Shown in pieces: positions 1 to 8,062 of a DNA stretch of 43,866 bases. A program made the position numbers and the translations under genes. The number at the start of each line of letters is the position of its first letter. Positions within the stretch are counted from its first letter, which is position 1. A model generated the notes under the pieces. It ran no database searches, was not told the origin of the DNA, and saw only the letters and a list, made by a program, of their open reading frames with translations. The DNA comes from Acidimicrobiia bacterium (lineage in GTDB: Bacteria; Actinomycetota; Acidimicrobiia; Acidimicrobiales; UBA8592): positions 1 to 43,866 of the forward strand of contig JAUIIS010000006.1 in assembly GCA_030431575.1 (NCBI GenBank). Reading direction: 5' to 3'.

Positions 1-276
1 ACGATAAACCGGCTCACGAGATCCGCCCGCGACCTGGCCAAGGCGTCCGGCGTATCGCTGTCGCGACGCAATGTCGACTATGTGGTGAAGGCCTTGTTGT
101 CCTCGGGCTCGCCAGAAGTGACAAGCACAAGGCCCACCCCAGACAGCGCCGACCTGGCTGCAACCTTCGCCGATCAGACAGTGCAGCGAATGCTTGACCT
201 TCGCATCATCGACAGCGCCGACTCGCGGGCTGCGGCAAGAGTTGAACGTTGGATCGTGTCCAAGTCTGAAAACTAA
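1..276 (+). CDS. C-terminal fragment of an unrecognised protein
   Basis: The reading frame is open from the first base and ends at TAA (274-276), so about 91 residues of a longer protein are visible. The fragment is soluble and mixed-charge. It starts with a segment that could be a helix-turn-helix-like fold (Leu-Ala-Lys-Ala-Ser-Gly-Val-Ser-Leu-Ser), and the rest is helical with no cysteines or membrane segment. I do not recognise a family. Its stop codon is the first three bases of the inverted-repeat element that follows, so the natural C-terminus may have been altered when that element arrived. The start lies outside the window. Confidence 0.55.
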   Translation, partial: TINRLTRSARDLAKASGVSLSRRNVDYVVKALLSSGSPEVTSTRPTPDSADLAATFADQTVQRMLDLRIIDSADSRAAARVERWIVSKSEN

Positions 277-412
277 GGGGCCTAGCGGATAGGTGAGCGC
301 AGCTGGCCGAGACGCCAGGACCCTGGGCCCGAGCGGCCCGGCCCGCAGGGCCAAGAGCGGGAATGGCCTAAGGACCTGTGCGGTGACGATGGCCTATCCG
401 CGCAGGTCCTAA
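274..412. repeat. Dispersed inverted-repeat-ended element, copy 1 (139 bp)
   Basis: This is copy 1 of a sequence that recurs at 7921-8062. The two copies share a 29-bp identical core (332-360 here) and are similar throughout. The ends form an imperfect terminal inverted repeat: TAAGGGGCCTAGCGGATAG at the left and CTATCCGCGCAGGTCCTAA at the right, pairing with one bulge and G-U wobbles. An internal copy of the left arm (about 369-384, TAAGGACCTGTGCGGTGAC) can pair with the right end instead, giving a compact hairpin. The left end supplies the stop codon of the upstream plus-strand gene, and the right end supplies the TAG stop of the minus-strand dioxygenase. No coding frame is convincing. It may be a MITE-like non-autonomous mobile element or a structured RNA/terminator element. 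Confidence 0.8.
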
Positions 413-1335
413 GGTCGGCGAGGCGGAAGCTGTTCGAGGTGGTAGCCCGTGACTAGCCTTTCGGACGAGTCGGCGACGTGACAGCGAGCCACGCGTTGCG
501 CGTGGGGCGACAGCTTCTTGAAGTCGCCGTGGGAGATGCCAGGCAGCGTGGGCTCGCGGAACCATGGTGCGTAGAACTCGACGTTGGGAATGGCCCTCAG
601 GTCATCGGACACGTTGGGGGTGCCGCCGTGCCAGGCCCGAACATCGCGGATCTGAACGGCTCCTGCAGGGGCCGGGCACACCGTGCTGAGTCGCATCCAC
701 TCGGGTTCTTCGTCGAGTGTGGGGATAGGTGCACGCGAATGCTGAGTGCCGGGGATCTGACGCGTTGGGCCGTTCAGCGCAGTTTGGTCGACGGGTAAGA
801 AGTTGACGCACACGTACGGACAGGGGATGTCTCGCGTGGTCATGGCTCCGGTGGGGTCGTGGAACGAACTGAACGGGGTACGGTCGGCGCTCTTCCAATC
901 ACCCATATCTGAGTGCAAGGGCTGGTAGGTGGTTGCTCCCGGCAGACAGAAGTCACCGCTGGCGGAACGTAGCGAGTAGTCCGAGGATCCAAAGATGGCG
1001 GTGACGATGGCCGTCACCGCGGGTATGTCCACCAGCATCTGCCATTCGGGCCGGTGCAGCATGCTGCGTGTCACGCTTGACCCGCCAAACGAGTATCGGT
1101 GCGACCCGCGGTTGCCTTGCCTTTCGCTGTCAAGGGCGATGATCTCGTCGGCTACTTCCACAACGCCGTTGGCGAGATAGCCGACTTGGTCGGCGTTGAG
1201 AACGTCTTTCACTACAACAAAGCCGTCGCGACGAAAGATCTTTACTGCTCGTTCGACCTCGTTTGGTTGCAGAACCTCAAGACCCTTGAGGCCGTTGTTG
1301 TCACGTAGGTACGTGACTTGTTTCGTGTCTACCAC
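409..1335 (-). CDS. Phytanoyl-CoA dioxygenase (PhyH) family oxygenase
   Basis: This is a probable Fe(II)/2-oxoglutarate-dependent oxygenase of about 308 residues. The metal-binding facial triad is visible: H141-x-D143 in PLHSDMGDW and distal H236 in RAWHGGTPN, followed by R247, the usual 2-oxoglutarate carboxylate ligand. The frame stays open to 1500, but those extra residues overlap the upstream reductase out of frame and look non-native. I chose the GTG at 1335-1333 because a GGAGG lies 7 nt upstream and the start overlaps the reductase stop, as in a coupled operon. Family members hydroxylate acyl-CoAs or small metabolites; the substrate cannot be read here. The stop codon lies inside the 274-412 repeat. 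Confidence 0.85.
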   Translation of the reverse strand: MVDTKQVTYLRDNNGLKGLEVLQPNEVERAVKIFRRDGFVVVKDVLNADQVGYLANGVVEVADEIIALDSERQGNRGSHRYSFGGSSVTRSMLHRPEWQMLVDIPAVTAIVTAIFGSSDYSLRSASGDFCLPGATTYQPLHSDMGDWKSADRTPFSSFHDPTGAMTTRDIPCPYVCVNFLPVDQTALNGPTRQIPGTQHSRAPIPTLDEEPEWMRLSTVCPAPAGAVQIRDVRAWHGGTPNVSDDLRAIPNVEFYAPWFREPTLPGISHGDFKKLSPHAQRVARCHVADSSERLVTGYHLEQLPPRRP

Positions 1336-2321
1336 GCGTATGCCTCCGGTGCGGGTCCTGGTCCTGGGAACAGTTGGTCGAGGGTTTGCAGCGTTCCCTT
1401 GTCGAGCGAGATTTCCGCAGCGGCAAGCGACGAGTCGAGCTGGTTTAGGGTTCGAGGTCCCAGGACCACCGAACTGACCGCAGGTTGATGCAATAGCCAC
1501 GCCACTGCGACGTTCGCTGGAGTTTCACCCAGGTCTGCGCAGAGCTGTTCCCAGGCTGTGAGCTGCTGTTGTCGAGCCTCAACACGTGCTTTGAAGTCTG
1601 CCGACGACCTTCGGTCAGTGTCTTCGGCAGTCACGCCTCCAAGCAATCCTCCCGCCAGCGGGCTCCAGGGGAGCAGCCCAACGCCATATGCCTGGCACGC
1701 AGGGATGACCTCCATCTCGATGGTGCGTTCGGTGAGGTTGTAGAGGCTTTGTTCCGACACCAGCCCGAGGAAGTGACGTGACTTGGCTGCTTCATTGGCC
1801 TGGGCAATGGTCCAACCCGGGAAGTTGCTCGACCCGACATAGGTCACTTTCCCATGGGCGACAAGGGTTTCCATCGCTTGCCACACCTCGTCCCATGGGG
1901 CGGTCCGGTCGATGTGGTGCATCTGGTAGAGGTCAATGTGGTCCGTCTGGAGCCGTCGAAGGCTGGCGTCGCAGGCCAGGCGAATGTGGCGGGCCGACAG
2001 GCCCGCGTCGTTCGGGCGCTCTGACATCGGCTCGTACAACTTGGTGGCCAGTACTATCTGTTCGCGCCGGCCGTTGCCTTGGGATAGCCATCTCCCAATT
2101 ATCGATTCCGTGACCCCGCCGCCGGCCACGCCCCCGTACTGATCTGCGGTGTCCACAAAATTCAGGCCCTGCTCGAGGCCAGCATCGAGCATTTCTCGGG
2201 CGTCAGCCTCTGCGGTGTGCGTCCCGAAGTTCATCGTGCCGAGGCAGAACTGGCTTACCTGGAGCGCAGTGCGACCAAGTCGGTTGTATCTAATGACATT
2301 CCTCCGAGCTCGTCCGAGCAC
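1329..2321 (-). CDS. Aldo/keto reductase
   Basis: This is an NAD(P)H-dependent aldo/keto reductase, a TIM barrel of normal length. The catalytic tetrad is present: D57 in FVDTAD, Y62, K94 in LATKLY and H135 in YQMHHID (numbered from the 2321 GTG). It is the first gene of a two-gene unit with the downstream dioxygenase, which it overlaps by a few bases. The start is uncertain. The 2321 GTG has no clear ribosome binding site, whereas a GGAGG sits 6 nt before an ATT codon at 2294. Starting there would give the family-typical N-terminus (M)RYNRLGRT and would require a rare ATT initiation. The substrate is unknown. Confidence 0.9.
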   Translation of the reverse strand: MLGRARRNVIRYNRLGRTALQVSQFCLGTMNFGTHTAEADAREMLDAGLEQGLNFVDTADQYGGVAGGGVTESIIGRWLSQGNGRREQIVLATKLYEPMSERPNDAGLSARHIRLACDASLRRLQTDHIDLYQMHHIDRTAPWDEVWQAMETLVAHGKVTYVGSSNFPGWTIAQANEAAKSRHFLGLVSEQSLYNLTERTIEMEVIPACQAYGVGLLPWSPLAGGLLGGVTAEDTDRRSSADFKARVEARQQQLTAWEQLCADLGETPANVAVAWLLHQPAVSSVVLGPRTLNQLDSSLAAAEISLDKGTLQTLDQLFPGPGPAPEAYAW

Positions 2322-2418
2322 AAGCTAGTGGTTCCAACGGGCTGCATTGGCCACATCTCCACAAGATCCTCAGATCGTCTTCAAGCTTCTTCTGCGTCGA
2401 TCCTTCAAGGTGATTGAC

Positions 2419-3246
2419 ATGGAACGGACAAGCGACCAGATCACATCCCCGCACTTCGGCAACCCGCAGGCGCGGGCCCGCACCCCGCAACGCCTCTTGG
2501 GCATTTGGGCACACCCCGACGACGAGAGCTATCTCTCAGCAGGATTGATGGCGCGCACCGTCGCAGCCGGAGGCGAGGTCACGGTGCTGACCCTCACCGA
2601 CGGCGAGATGGGGTTCCCTGAGGACGACCCGTGGCCCAAGAACCTGCGGGCCCTCGAACGTCAGAGCGAGCTTCGCACGGCGATGGAACGAGCCGGAGTC
2701 GGCGACATCCGTTCGCTCGGCATCCCAGACGGCGGCGTAGCAGAAGCGCCCTTCGCCCAGACCGTGGCCGCAATCGCCGCGGTCATCGACGGAACCCAAG
2801 CCGAGGTCATTGTGACCTTTGGTCCCGATGGCATCACGGGGCATAGCGACCATGTGGCGAATTGCACCCTGGCAACTGCGGCCTGGCTTCAGGCCGGCCG
2901 TGGGGAGCTTTGGTATGCAGCCAAGACGCATGAATGGCTCGATCGCTGGCGCCAACGACACGACGCTTTTGGGATCTGGATGACCGAGGAACCAACGGGC
3001 GTGTCTCAAGAAGACATCGAAGTCGTTCTCGACCTCCATGGTTCCGCGCTAGCACAGAAGCGCTCGGTCCTCGCTGGTCACCGCAGCCAAACAGAAGCGG
3101 TTTCCGCGCTCTTCGGCGACGACGAATATTTGGATTGGATTGCCCAAGAAACCTTCCGGCGCCCAACCCCAAGCGAACTTGCCTCTGCCGACAAGGCCCT
3201 CAGCGATACGGTTGGCGCGGCACCAGCTTTGGTGGAAGCGCACTGA
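2419..3246 (+). CDS. PIG-L / LmbE-family N-acetylglucosaminyl deacetylase
   Basis: This is a zinc-dependent de-N-acetylase of the PIG-L superfamily (GlcNAc-PI deacetylase, MshB, Mca, LmbE), 275 residues. The zinc and catalytic motif AHPDDE is at residues 31-36, and the second motif GHSDH is at 141-145 with H142, D144 and H145. The frame is open upstream, but the ATG at 2419 has AAGG about 7 nt before it and gives the normal family length. In actinobacteria such enzymes often act in mycothiol synthesis or detoxification, but nothing here fixes the substrate. The stop overlaps the azlC start (TGATG), so it heads a coupled operon with the amino-acid exporter genes. Confidence 0.88.
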   Translation: MERTSDQITSPHFGNPQARARTPQRLLGIWAHPDDESYLSAGLMARTVAAGGEVTVLTLTDGEMGFPEDDPWPKNLRALERQSELRTAMERAGVGDIRSLGIPDGGVAEAPFAQTVAAIAAVIDGTQAEVIVTFGPDGITGHSDHVANCTLATAAWLQAGRGELWYAAKTHEWLDRWRQRHDAFGIWMTEEPTGVSQEDIEVVLDLHGSALAQKRSVLAGHRSQTEAVSALFGDDEYLDWIAQETFRRPTPSELASADKALSDTVGAAPALVEAH

Positions 3247-3968
3247 TGGCTCTCACAGCACGCTTACCCGCGACCGAGGGCGAAAGAACCTCGGGAGACG
3301 CCGCTCGCCACGGGGCACGAGACAGTGTGCCCTTTGCTTTGGCCCTCGTCCCGTTCGCGTTCGCCATCGGAGCCGCGAGCGCTTCGGCTGGACTCTCCGG
3401 GATCGAAGCTGGCTTCGGAACGGCGGCCCTGCTGGCTGGTGCTTCCCAGTTGGCCGCCATCGACCTGATCGACTCCGGCGGGGGCATAGCTATCACCGTG
3501 GTCATGGTGGCACTCATCAACTTGCGGTTCGTGTTTTATGGAGCCGGGCTGGCTCGCTGGTTCTCAGGAGAACCGCTTCGGTGGCGTCTCGCACTGGCAA
3601 TCCCGTTGGTCGACCAGAATTTCATGCTCTGTCAGCAACGCTTCGCCGAGCAGGGCTCACCGACCTGGCGCCGCCAGTACTACCTCGCTTCATCAGCCGT
3701 CCTTGTAGTGACGTTCATCAGCTGCCAAGTAGTTGCGTTCCGGCTTGGCGCTTCGTTGCCAGCGGCCCTGGGACTTCACCTTGCGGCACCCCTTGCGTTT
3801 GTTGGCATGTTGACCATGGCAGCGAAGGGCCAACGTGAACGCATCGCTGGTCTGATCGCAGGAGCGCTAGTTGTTGCGACTGCTGGAGTTCTTGGAGCCG
3901 GCGCGTTGCCGATGGCCGCCATGGCTGGGGTGGGCGCCGGGCTTCGTTGGAACGGGGGACAACGATGA
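3246..3968 (+). CDS. azlC: AzlC-family branched-chain amino acid exporter, large subunit
   Basis: This is a hydrophobic integral membrane protein of 240 residues, the usual AzlC size. Near the N-terminus are a VPFALALVPFAFAIG helix and the conserved Ala/Ser/Gly-rich segment ending GASQLAAIDL, and then the family-typical NLRFVFYGAGLARWF. AzlC and AzlD together form an inner-membrane exporter of branched-chain amino acids or analogues. The ATG at 3246 overlaps the stop of the deacetylase, and the 3' end overlaps azlD by ATGA, so translation is coupled. A second, separate AzlC/AzlD pair lies at the right edge of the window. Confidence 0.9.
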   Translation: MALTARLPATEGERTSGDAARHGARDSVPFALALVPFAFAIGAASASAGLSGIEAGFGTAALLAGASQLAAIDLIDSGGGIAITVVMVALINLRFVFYGAGLARWFSGEPLRWRLALAIPLVDQNFMLCQQRFAEQGSPTWRRQYYLASSAVLVVTFISCQVVAFRLGASLPAALGLHLAAPLAFVGMLTMAAKGQRERIAGLIAGALVVATAGVLGAGALPMAAMAGVGAGLRWNGGQR

Positions 3969-4282
3969 CTGTCCTGTTGACCTTCGCTCTGGGTGGACTG
4001 GTGACATTTGGTCTGCGGAGCACCATGATTTTCTGTGGCGGCCGCCTAAGCACATCGCAGCGAGCTGAGCTCGCGATCGGCCTGATTTCGCCAGCGGTTC
4101 TGAGCGCAATCGTTGCCTCATCGCTGTTCCTCAATCGGTCCGACGTTGCGCTGCCCGCTAGCGCCGACTTTCTGGCAGTGGTGCTGGGCGGCCTCGCAGC
4201 ACATCGAACAAAGAACATCAGCATGGCGCTGCTGGTGGGGCTTCCCACGTACTGGCTCGCGTGCGCCGTTGGGCTCGGCTAG
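3965..4282 (+). CDS. azlD: AzlD-family branched-chain amino acid exporter, small subunit
   Basis: This is a small membrane protein of 105 residues with three to four hydrophobic segments, matching the AzlD family partner of AzlC. A GLRSTMIFCGGRL stretch near the N-terminus resembles the conserved loop of AzlD proteins, and AAHRTKNISMALLVGLPTYWL lies near the C-terminus. The ATG at 3965 is embedded in the azlC stop (ATGA). An in-frame ATG 18 nt upstream exists but would overlap azlC further without a better ribosome site. Confidence 0.85.
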   Translation: MTVLLTFALGGLVTFGLRSTMIFCGGRLSTSQRAELAIGLISPAVLSAIVASSLFLNRSDVALPASADFLAVVLGGLAAHRTKNISMALLVGLPTYWLACAVGLG

Positions 4283-4341
4283 CCGGGCCGGGCAGCCGTG
4301 ACCTCGACCACCCAACCCAAACCATAAACAAAGGAAAAAGC

Positions 4342-4527
4342 ATGCAAACCTCCGAATCACTAGCCCCGATCAGTGCACCCGACGGATGCACCGTGTATCG
4401 GCCATTGGCCGCCGACCCGACTCCAGACGAGCTGGCGGATTGGTGCGCACCCAAGCCCACGCCGCCGTTTGCTTGGTTGGCGCCATACCATGCCGGGACT
4501 ACTGAAGAGGTGGGACTTGCTGCGTGA
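4342..4527 (+). CDS. Small hypothetical protein (61 aa) after azlD
   Basis: This is a 61-residue acidic, proline-rich soluble protein that I do not recognise. The ATG at 4342 has AAGGAAAAAGC directly upstream, a credible ribosome binding site, and it lies 60 nt after azlD on the same strand, so it could be the last gene of that operon. It has three aromatic-rich stretches and two cysteines and no membrane segment. Its last 29 bases overlap the end of the convergent YihY-like gene. It could be a genuine small protein or a chance frame; the ribosome site and the typical codon use favour a gene. Confidence 0.5.
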   Translation: MQTSESLAPISAPDGCTVYRPLAADPTPDELADWCAPKPTPPFAWLAPYHAGTTEEVGLAA

Positions 4528-5347
4528 GTTCGCCGTCTAACTCGGCGCCGAGCACTACCGCTACGGCGGAGAAGTAGAACCAGATCAGCAGCGCTGCGAC
4601 AGCGCCCAGGGTGGTGAACGTCGACTGCAACCGCCCAATGTGTTGGTAGGCAAGGCTGAGCCCGTAGGTACTCAGCATCCAGACGCCAGCAGCAAAGGCG
4701 GTCCCTGCGCTCACGCCCAGGACCCGCCCTCTTTGTCCGGCGACGACCCGGTAGAGCAACGCCAGTGCGGCCACAGAGACAAAGACAACAATCGGCCATC
4801 TGGCGAGGGCTCCCGCTGCTGCCAAAGGACCTGGGAAGCCAAAACGATCCTCGGCAGCTGGGATAGCGACGATCAGCCAGATGCTGACGGCTGAGGCCAC
4901 CACGGCAACAACGCTTAGGCGCAGCGCAAAGATCCGCCCCTGCACCCAATTGTGCGGGCTGGGCTGTTCGTGTGCCACCCGAATCGCGATGACCATCGAG
5001 TTCACGACACTGCTAATTGCCCATGCAGAACCAGCGAGGCCGATCATGAGCCCAATGGTGACTCGTGTCTGGTCGGTGGTGGCCAAGGCCTGAAGTTCGG
5101 TGATGATCAGTTCGGCAGCAGCGTCGGGCAATACATCGGTGAGACCGCCGAGGTTCGCTTCAACATCGGCTGGCGAGGCCACAAGGCCATAGAGCGCAAC
5201 CACCGAGATCAGGGCGGGAACGAGCGCCAGCGCGCTGGTGAAGGCCACGCCCGATGCCAAGAGCAGACTGTGATGCCGTGAGGCCCTTTCTGCCACCGCC
5301 TTGACAAGGCCCCAGAGGCCTCGGGCCGACGCGTCGGCGTTAGTCAT
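4499..5347 (-). CDS. YihY/BrkB-family inner membrane protein
   Basis: This is a polytopic membrane protein of 282 residues with about six hydrophobic helices and the family-typical pattern: HHSLLLASGVAFTSALALVP near the N-terminus, a long loop with VLPDAAAELI, and then helices including GSAWAISSVVNSMVIAIRVAHE. The YihY family was once annotated as RNase BN; its present role is unclear (probable transporter-like membrane protein). The frame stays open to 5470, but the ATG at 5347 overlaps the upstream mechanosensitive-channel stop by 8 nt and gives the standard length. The C-terminal end overlaps the convergent 61-aa gene. Confidence 0.85.
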   Translation of the reverse strand: MTNADASARGLWGLVKAVAERASRHHSLLLASGVAFTSALALVPALISVVALYGLVASPADVEANLGGLTDVLPDAAAELIITELQALATTDQTRVTIGLMIGLAGSAWAISSVVNSMVIAIRVAHEQPSPHNWVQGRIFALRLSVVAVVASAVSIWLIVAIPAAEDRFGFPGPLAAAGALARWPIVVFVSVAALALLYRVVAGQRGRVLGVSAGTAFAAGVWMLSTYGLSLAYQHIGRLQSTFTTLGAVAALLIWFYFSAVAVVLGAELDGELTQQVPPLQ

Positions 5348-6338
5348 CTGGTTGCGACGGTGGCGAGGTTGGGCCGCTGCGTCGCCATCGCGGGGCACGC
5401 ATCCGGCGTTGGGGCGCAACTTGATCGAGCCCGGGGTAGGGGGTCTGGATCTCAGCCAGCGGATCGTCATAGGGCCGCTCAGGTTCGCCGGCGGTCCACA
5501 GGACCATCTGGGGAAACGCGATCGTGATGCCTGCGTCAGCCAGCGCTTGGTGAACGGCGATCACAAGATCGTGACGGGCTGCCAATTCAGCGGGCACTGC
5601 GCTTCCGTGCCAGTACAGGATCGTGAATCCGATACTGGATTCACCAAAGCCGTCGAGGTTGACGGTCGCTGGGGGTGAGTCGAGCACTCGCGGCACGCGG
5701 CTGACTGCGACCGCAAGCGTGTCAGCGGCCGCCTGGAGGTCGCTGTCGTAAGCCACACCCACCGAGAGCGAGCTTCTACGGATGGGTTCGCGGGTGAGGT
5801 TGATAATGGTCGAGCCGGTCACTGACGCGTTTGGAATCCGGATCTGAGTGCCGTCGAGCCCCTGGAGCAGGGTGACGCGAGAATCCACATCAGCAACAAT
5901 CCCCACATGGCCGTCGACCTTGACGGTGTCTCCCACAGTGAATGGCCGCCTGGCTTGAAGGATGACTGATGCCACGAAGTTCTCTACGACGCGCTGAAGC
6001 GCGAGGGCCAAGACCAGACCGCCAAGCCCAAGGGCGCCGAGCAGCGGCCCTACCCGCACCCCGAGACTGGTGAGGGCATAGAACAAGCCAACCAGGAAGA
6101 TGGCGTACCCGATGAGGCGGGAAGTAATGAGCGCGGCGAATCCGGGGCCGAGCCCGTGAGCGATGGCGCGACGCAGCAGCTTGGAGGTGATGATGGCCAC
6201 AAGAATGGCGGCCAGCAGGATCGAACCAGCCCACAACCAATCGCTGCTGGTGAGCGGTCCGTCGGCGAGAACGTCGTCGCTTGACTGTGCGAAGAGTGAA
6301 CCCACCCGTAGTTGGATTGGGGCTATTGATGCATGCAA
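5340..6338 (-). CDS. MscS-family mechanosensitive ion channel
   Basis: This is a small-conductance mechanosensitive channel of up to 332 residues. Three N-terminal hydrophobic helices (about residues 35-56, 70-92 and 97-125) precede the conserved pore-helix end and beta domain: RRPFTVGDTVKV, then IRIPNASV followed by the C-terminal alpha/beta cage. It would sit in the cytoplasmic membrane and release solutes on hypo-osmotic shock. The first codon at 6338 is TTG without a clear ribosome site, and a GTG 33 nt further in is an alternative. It is translationally coupled to the downstream YihY-like gene. Confidence 0.88.
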   Translation of the reverse strand: MHASIAPIQLRVGSLFAQSSDDVLADGPLTSSDWLWAGSILLAAILVAIITSKLLRRAIAHGLGPGFAALITSRLIGYAIFLVGLFYALTSLGVRVGPLLGALGLGGLVLALALQRVVENFVASVILQARRPFTVGDTVKVDGHVGIVADVDSRVTLLQGLDGTQIRIPNASVTGSTIINLTREPIRRSSLSVGVAYDSDLQAAADTLAVAVSRVPRVLDSPPATVNLDGFGESSIGFTILYWHGSAVPAELAARHDLVIAVHQALADAGITIAFPQMVLWTAGEPERPYDDPLAEIQTPYPGLDQVAPQRRMRAPRWRRSGPTSPPSQPDD

Positions 6339-6385
6339 GATGCTGCCAGTCTGTCACTCGCTCAGGCGTTGGTGTGGTTGGGGTC

Positions 6386-7885
6386 CTAGCGAGAACTCTG
6401 GTCGCTAGCGCGGCCGTACTCGGCAATCCGGTCGAGCACGGCATCGATATCTGCGGTAGTCACTGCCGGGTTCATGTAGAGGAGCCGAAAGCTGTTGAGG
6501 CCGTGGACGGGCTGGAAGCCCACCATTGCGGTGCCCTCGGCCTGCATGCGCGCTTTGATCTTTGGGGGCAGCGCGTGCAGCCTGGTGTGCGTCGCAGGTT
6601 CTAAACCTGGGACCCCTTCGGCAGGCCAGGGGCGAAGCTCGCTGGGCACCCATGCAAAGACCACGTTGGTGAAGTCGCCCGGGACAATGGCTGCGAACTC
6701 GCCACCCGATGCCGCAATGCAGCCACGGGTGTAGTCGGCCATCTCGACGGCGTGGTCTACGCGGGATGCATTGCCTTGGTCGCCGTGGTACTTCCAGCTG
6801 AGCCATAGCTTGAGGACGTCGATGCGGCGGGCGCATTGAAAGGTGCGGTCGCCCGAGTCGTAGTCGGCGTAGAGCTTGTCGGGTTGGAAGAGATAGTCGG
6901 CCTGGCCCGCAAAGCATGCGGCGAGTTGAGTTGGATCCTTGACCAGCAGGGCTGTGCACTGTTGGGTCATGCCCATCATCTTGTGCAGGTTCCAAACAAA
7001 GGAATCGGAGCGTTCGACCCCGGCAAGAAGATGGCGGTGCTTGGGTGAGAACAATGCAGATCCGCCGTAGCAGCCATCGACGTGGAGCCAAAGCCCGTGT
7101 TCTTGGCAGATGTCGGCGACGGCGTTGATGTCGTCGAATGCGCTGGTGACGGTTGTTCCTGCTGTGGCGATTACGGCGAACGGGACTTTTCCTGCTTGGG
7201 CCGACCGGGCTACGGCTTCGCGGAGGGCGGCTGGCTCGATGGCGCCATTGTTGTCCGATGCCACCTTCACCACTGCGTTGGTGCCAAGGCCGAGAAGGGC
7301 CGCCGACTTGGTTGCTGCGTAGTGCCCAGCGTCGGACACAAACAAGGTGAGTCGGTCGGCGGAGGCTCCTGTGGTCACGATGTCGGGTTGGCGGCGATGC
7401 CGGGCGAGTTGGAGGGCGTAGAGCGTTGCGGTTGATCCACCTGGACAGAAGAGTCCGGGCGGGAGCGTTGGCAGCTGGTCGGCGGCGGGCTCGAGGTAGC
7501 CGGCGAGTCGGCCCAGCTTGGAGAGGGTTGCGCTTTCCATGAGGGTGAAGACGGGCGCCGCTTCATACGTTGCGCCGGTTGTGTTGAGTGCGGCTCCAAG
7601 CCAATCACCGACCACCGAAATGGGGTCTGGCCCGGCAAAGTTCTGATTGAGAAAGCGCGGGTGGCTGGTGTGTATGGAATGTTTGACCACGAGGTCGACT
7701 GCGGCCATGAGCGCTTGATTGTCGGCGGCGGCAACGTCGTTTTCGAGACCAAGCGCGGTGGCAGTTTGGAACGCAGCGACGAGTTGATCGGGGCTTGCGT
7801 AACGGACGACGTCGTTTGGCGCGCTGGGTGGGTTTAGCACATAAGCCAGGGCCCGCTTCGCGACTTCTTCTTCTAACCGTGACAT
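6386..7885 (-). CDS. PLP-dependent group II amino acid decarboxylase (glutamate / cysteine-sulfinate type)
   Basis: This is a pyridoxal-phosphate enzyme of 499 residues, the size of group II decarboxylases. The key residues are H189 (SDAGHYA, ring stacking), D270 (HVDGCYGG, pyridine nitrogen) and K302 in WNLHKMMGMTQQC (Schiff base). The lysine motif closely resembles that of the animal GAD65/cysteine-sulfinate decarboxylase branch (NPHKMMG-x5-C), so a substrate such as glutamate, cysteine sulfinate or aspartate is more likely than an aromatic amino acid; that is inference. The frame is open to 8002, but the extra 39 residues would be encoded by the 7921-8062 repeat, so I start at the 7885 ATG. 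Confidence 0.88.
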   Translation of the reverse strand: MSRLEEEVAKRALAYVLNPPSAPNDVVRYASPDQLVAAFQTATALGLENDVAAADNQALMAAVDLVVKHSIHTSHPRFLNQNFAGPDPISVVGDWLGAALNTTGATYEAAPVFTLMESATLSKLGRLAGYLEPAADQLPTLPPGLFCPGGSTATLYALQLARHRRQPDIVTTGASADRLTLFVSDAGHYAATKSAALLGLGTNAVVKVASDNNGAIEPAALREAVARSAQAGKVPFAVIATAGTTVTSAFDDINAVADICQEHGLWLHVDGCYGGSALFSPKHRHLLAGVERSDSFVWNLHKMMGMTQQCTALLVKDPTQLAACFAGQADYLFQPDKLYADYDSGDRTFQCARRIDVLKLWLSWKYHGDQGNASRVDHAVEMADYTRGCIAASGGEFAAIVPGDFTNVVFAWVPSELRPWPAEGVPGLEPATHTRLHALPPKIKARMQAEGTAMVGFQPVHGLNSFRLLYMNPAVTTADIDAVLDRIAEYGRASDQSSR

Positions 7886-7920
7886 AGCTGCGGACGCCTT
7901 TGTTGTGTGCGACCGAGAGC

Positions 7921-8062
7921 TTAGGGGCCTGGCGGATGAGTAAGCGAAGCTGGCTGAGACACCAGGACCCGGGGACCCAAGCGGCCCGGCCCGCAGGGCC
8001 AAGAGCGGACAACAAGCGTAAGGACCTGTGCGGTGACCATGGCCGATCCGCGCAGGTCCTTA
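7921..8062. repeat. Dispersed inverted-repeat-ended element, copy 2 (142 bp)
   Basis: This is copy 2 of the element at 274-412, in the same orientation. The 29-bp identical core is at 7980-8008. The terminal inverted repeat is TTAGGGGCCTGGCGGAT at the left and ATCCGCGCAGGTCCTTA at the right, and TAAGGACCTGTGCGGTGAC (about 8019-8037) can form the competing inner hairpin. The right end gives the TAA stop (8062-8060) of the minus-strand winged-helix gene, exactly as copy 1 gives the stop of the dioxygenase. The element lies between two minus-strand genes and so could also act as a terminator of the regulator or a leader of the decarboxylase. Confidence 0.8.

Noticed and set aside
274-412. Integron attC site or known riboswitch
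   Set aside because: It lacks the attC core sites and conserved R-box sequences, and the core does not match a riboswitch class that I know.
7886-8002. N-terminal extension of the decarboxylase
   Set aside because: It would be translated from the repeat element and is absent from the family; the 7885 ATG gives the normal length.
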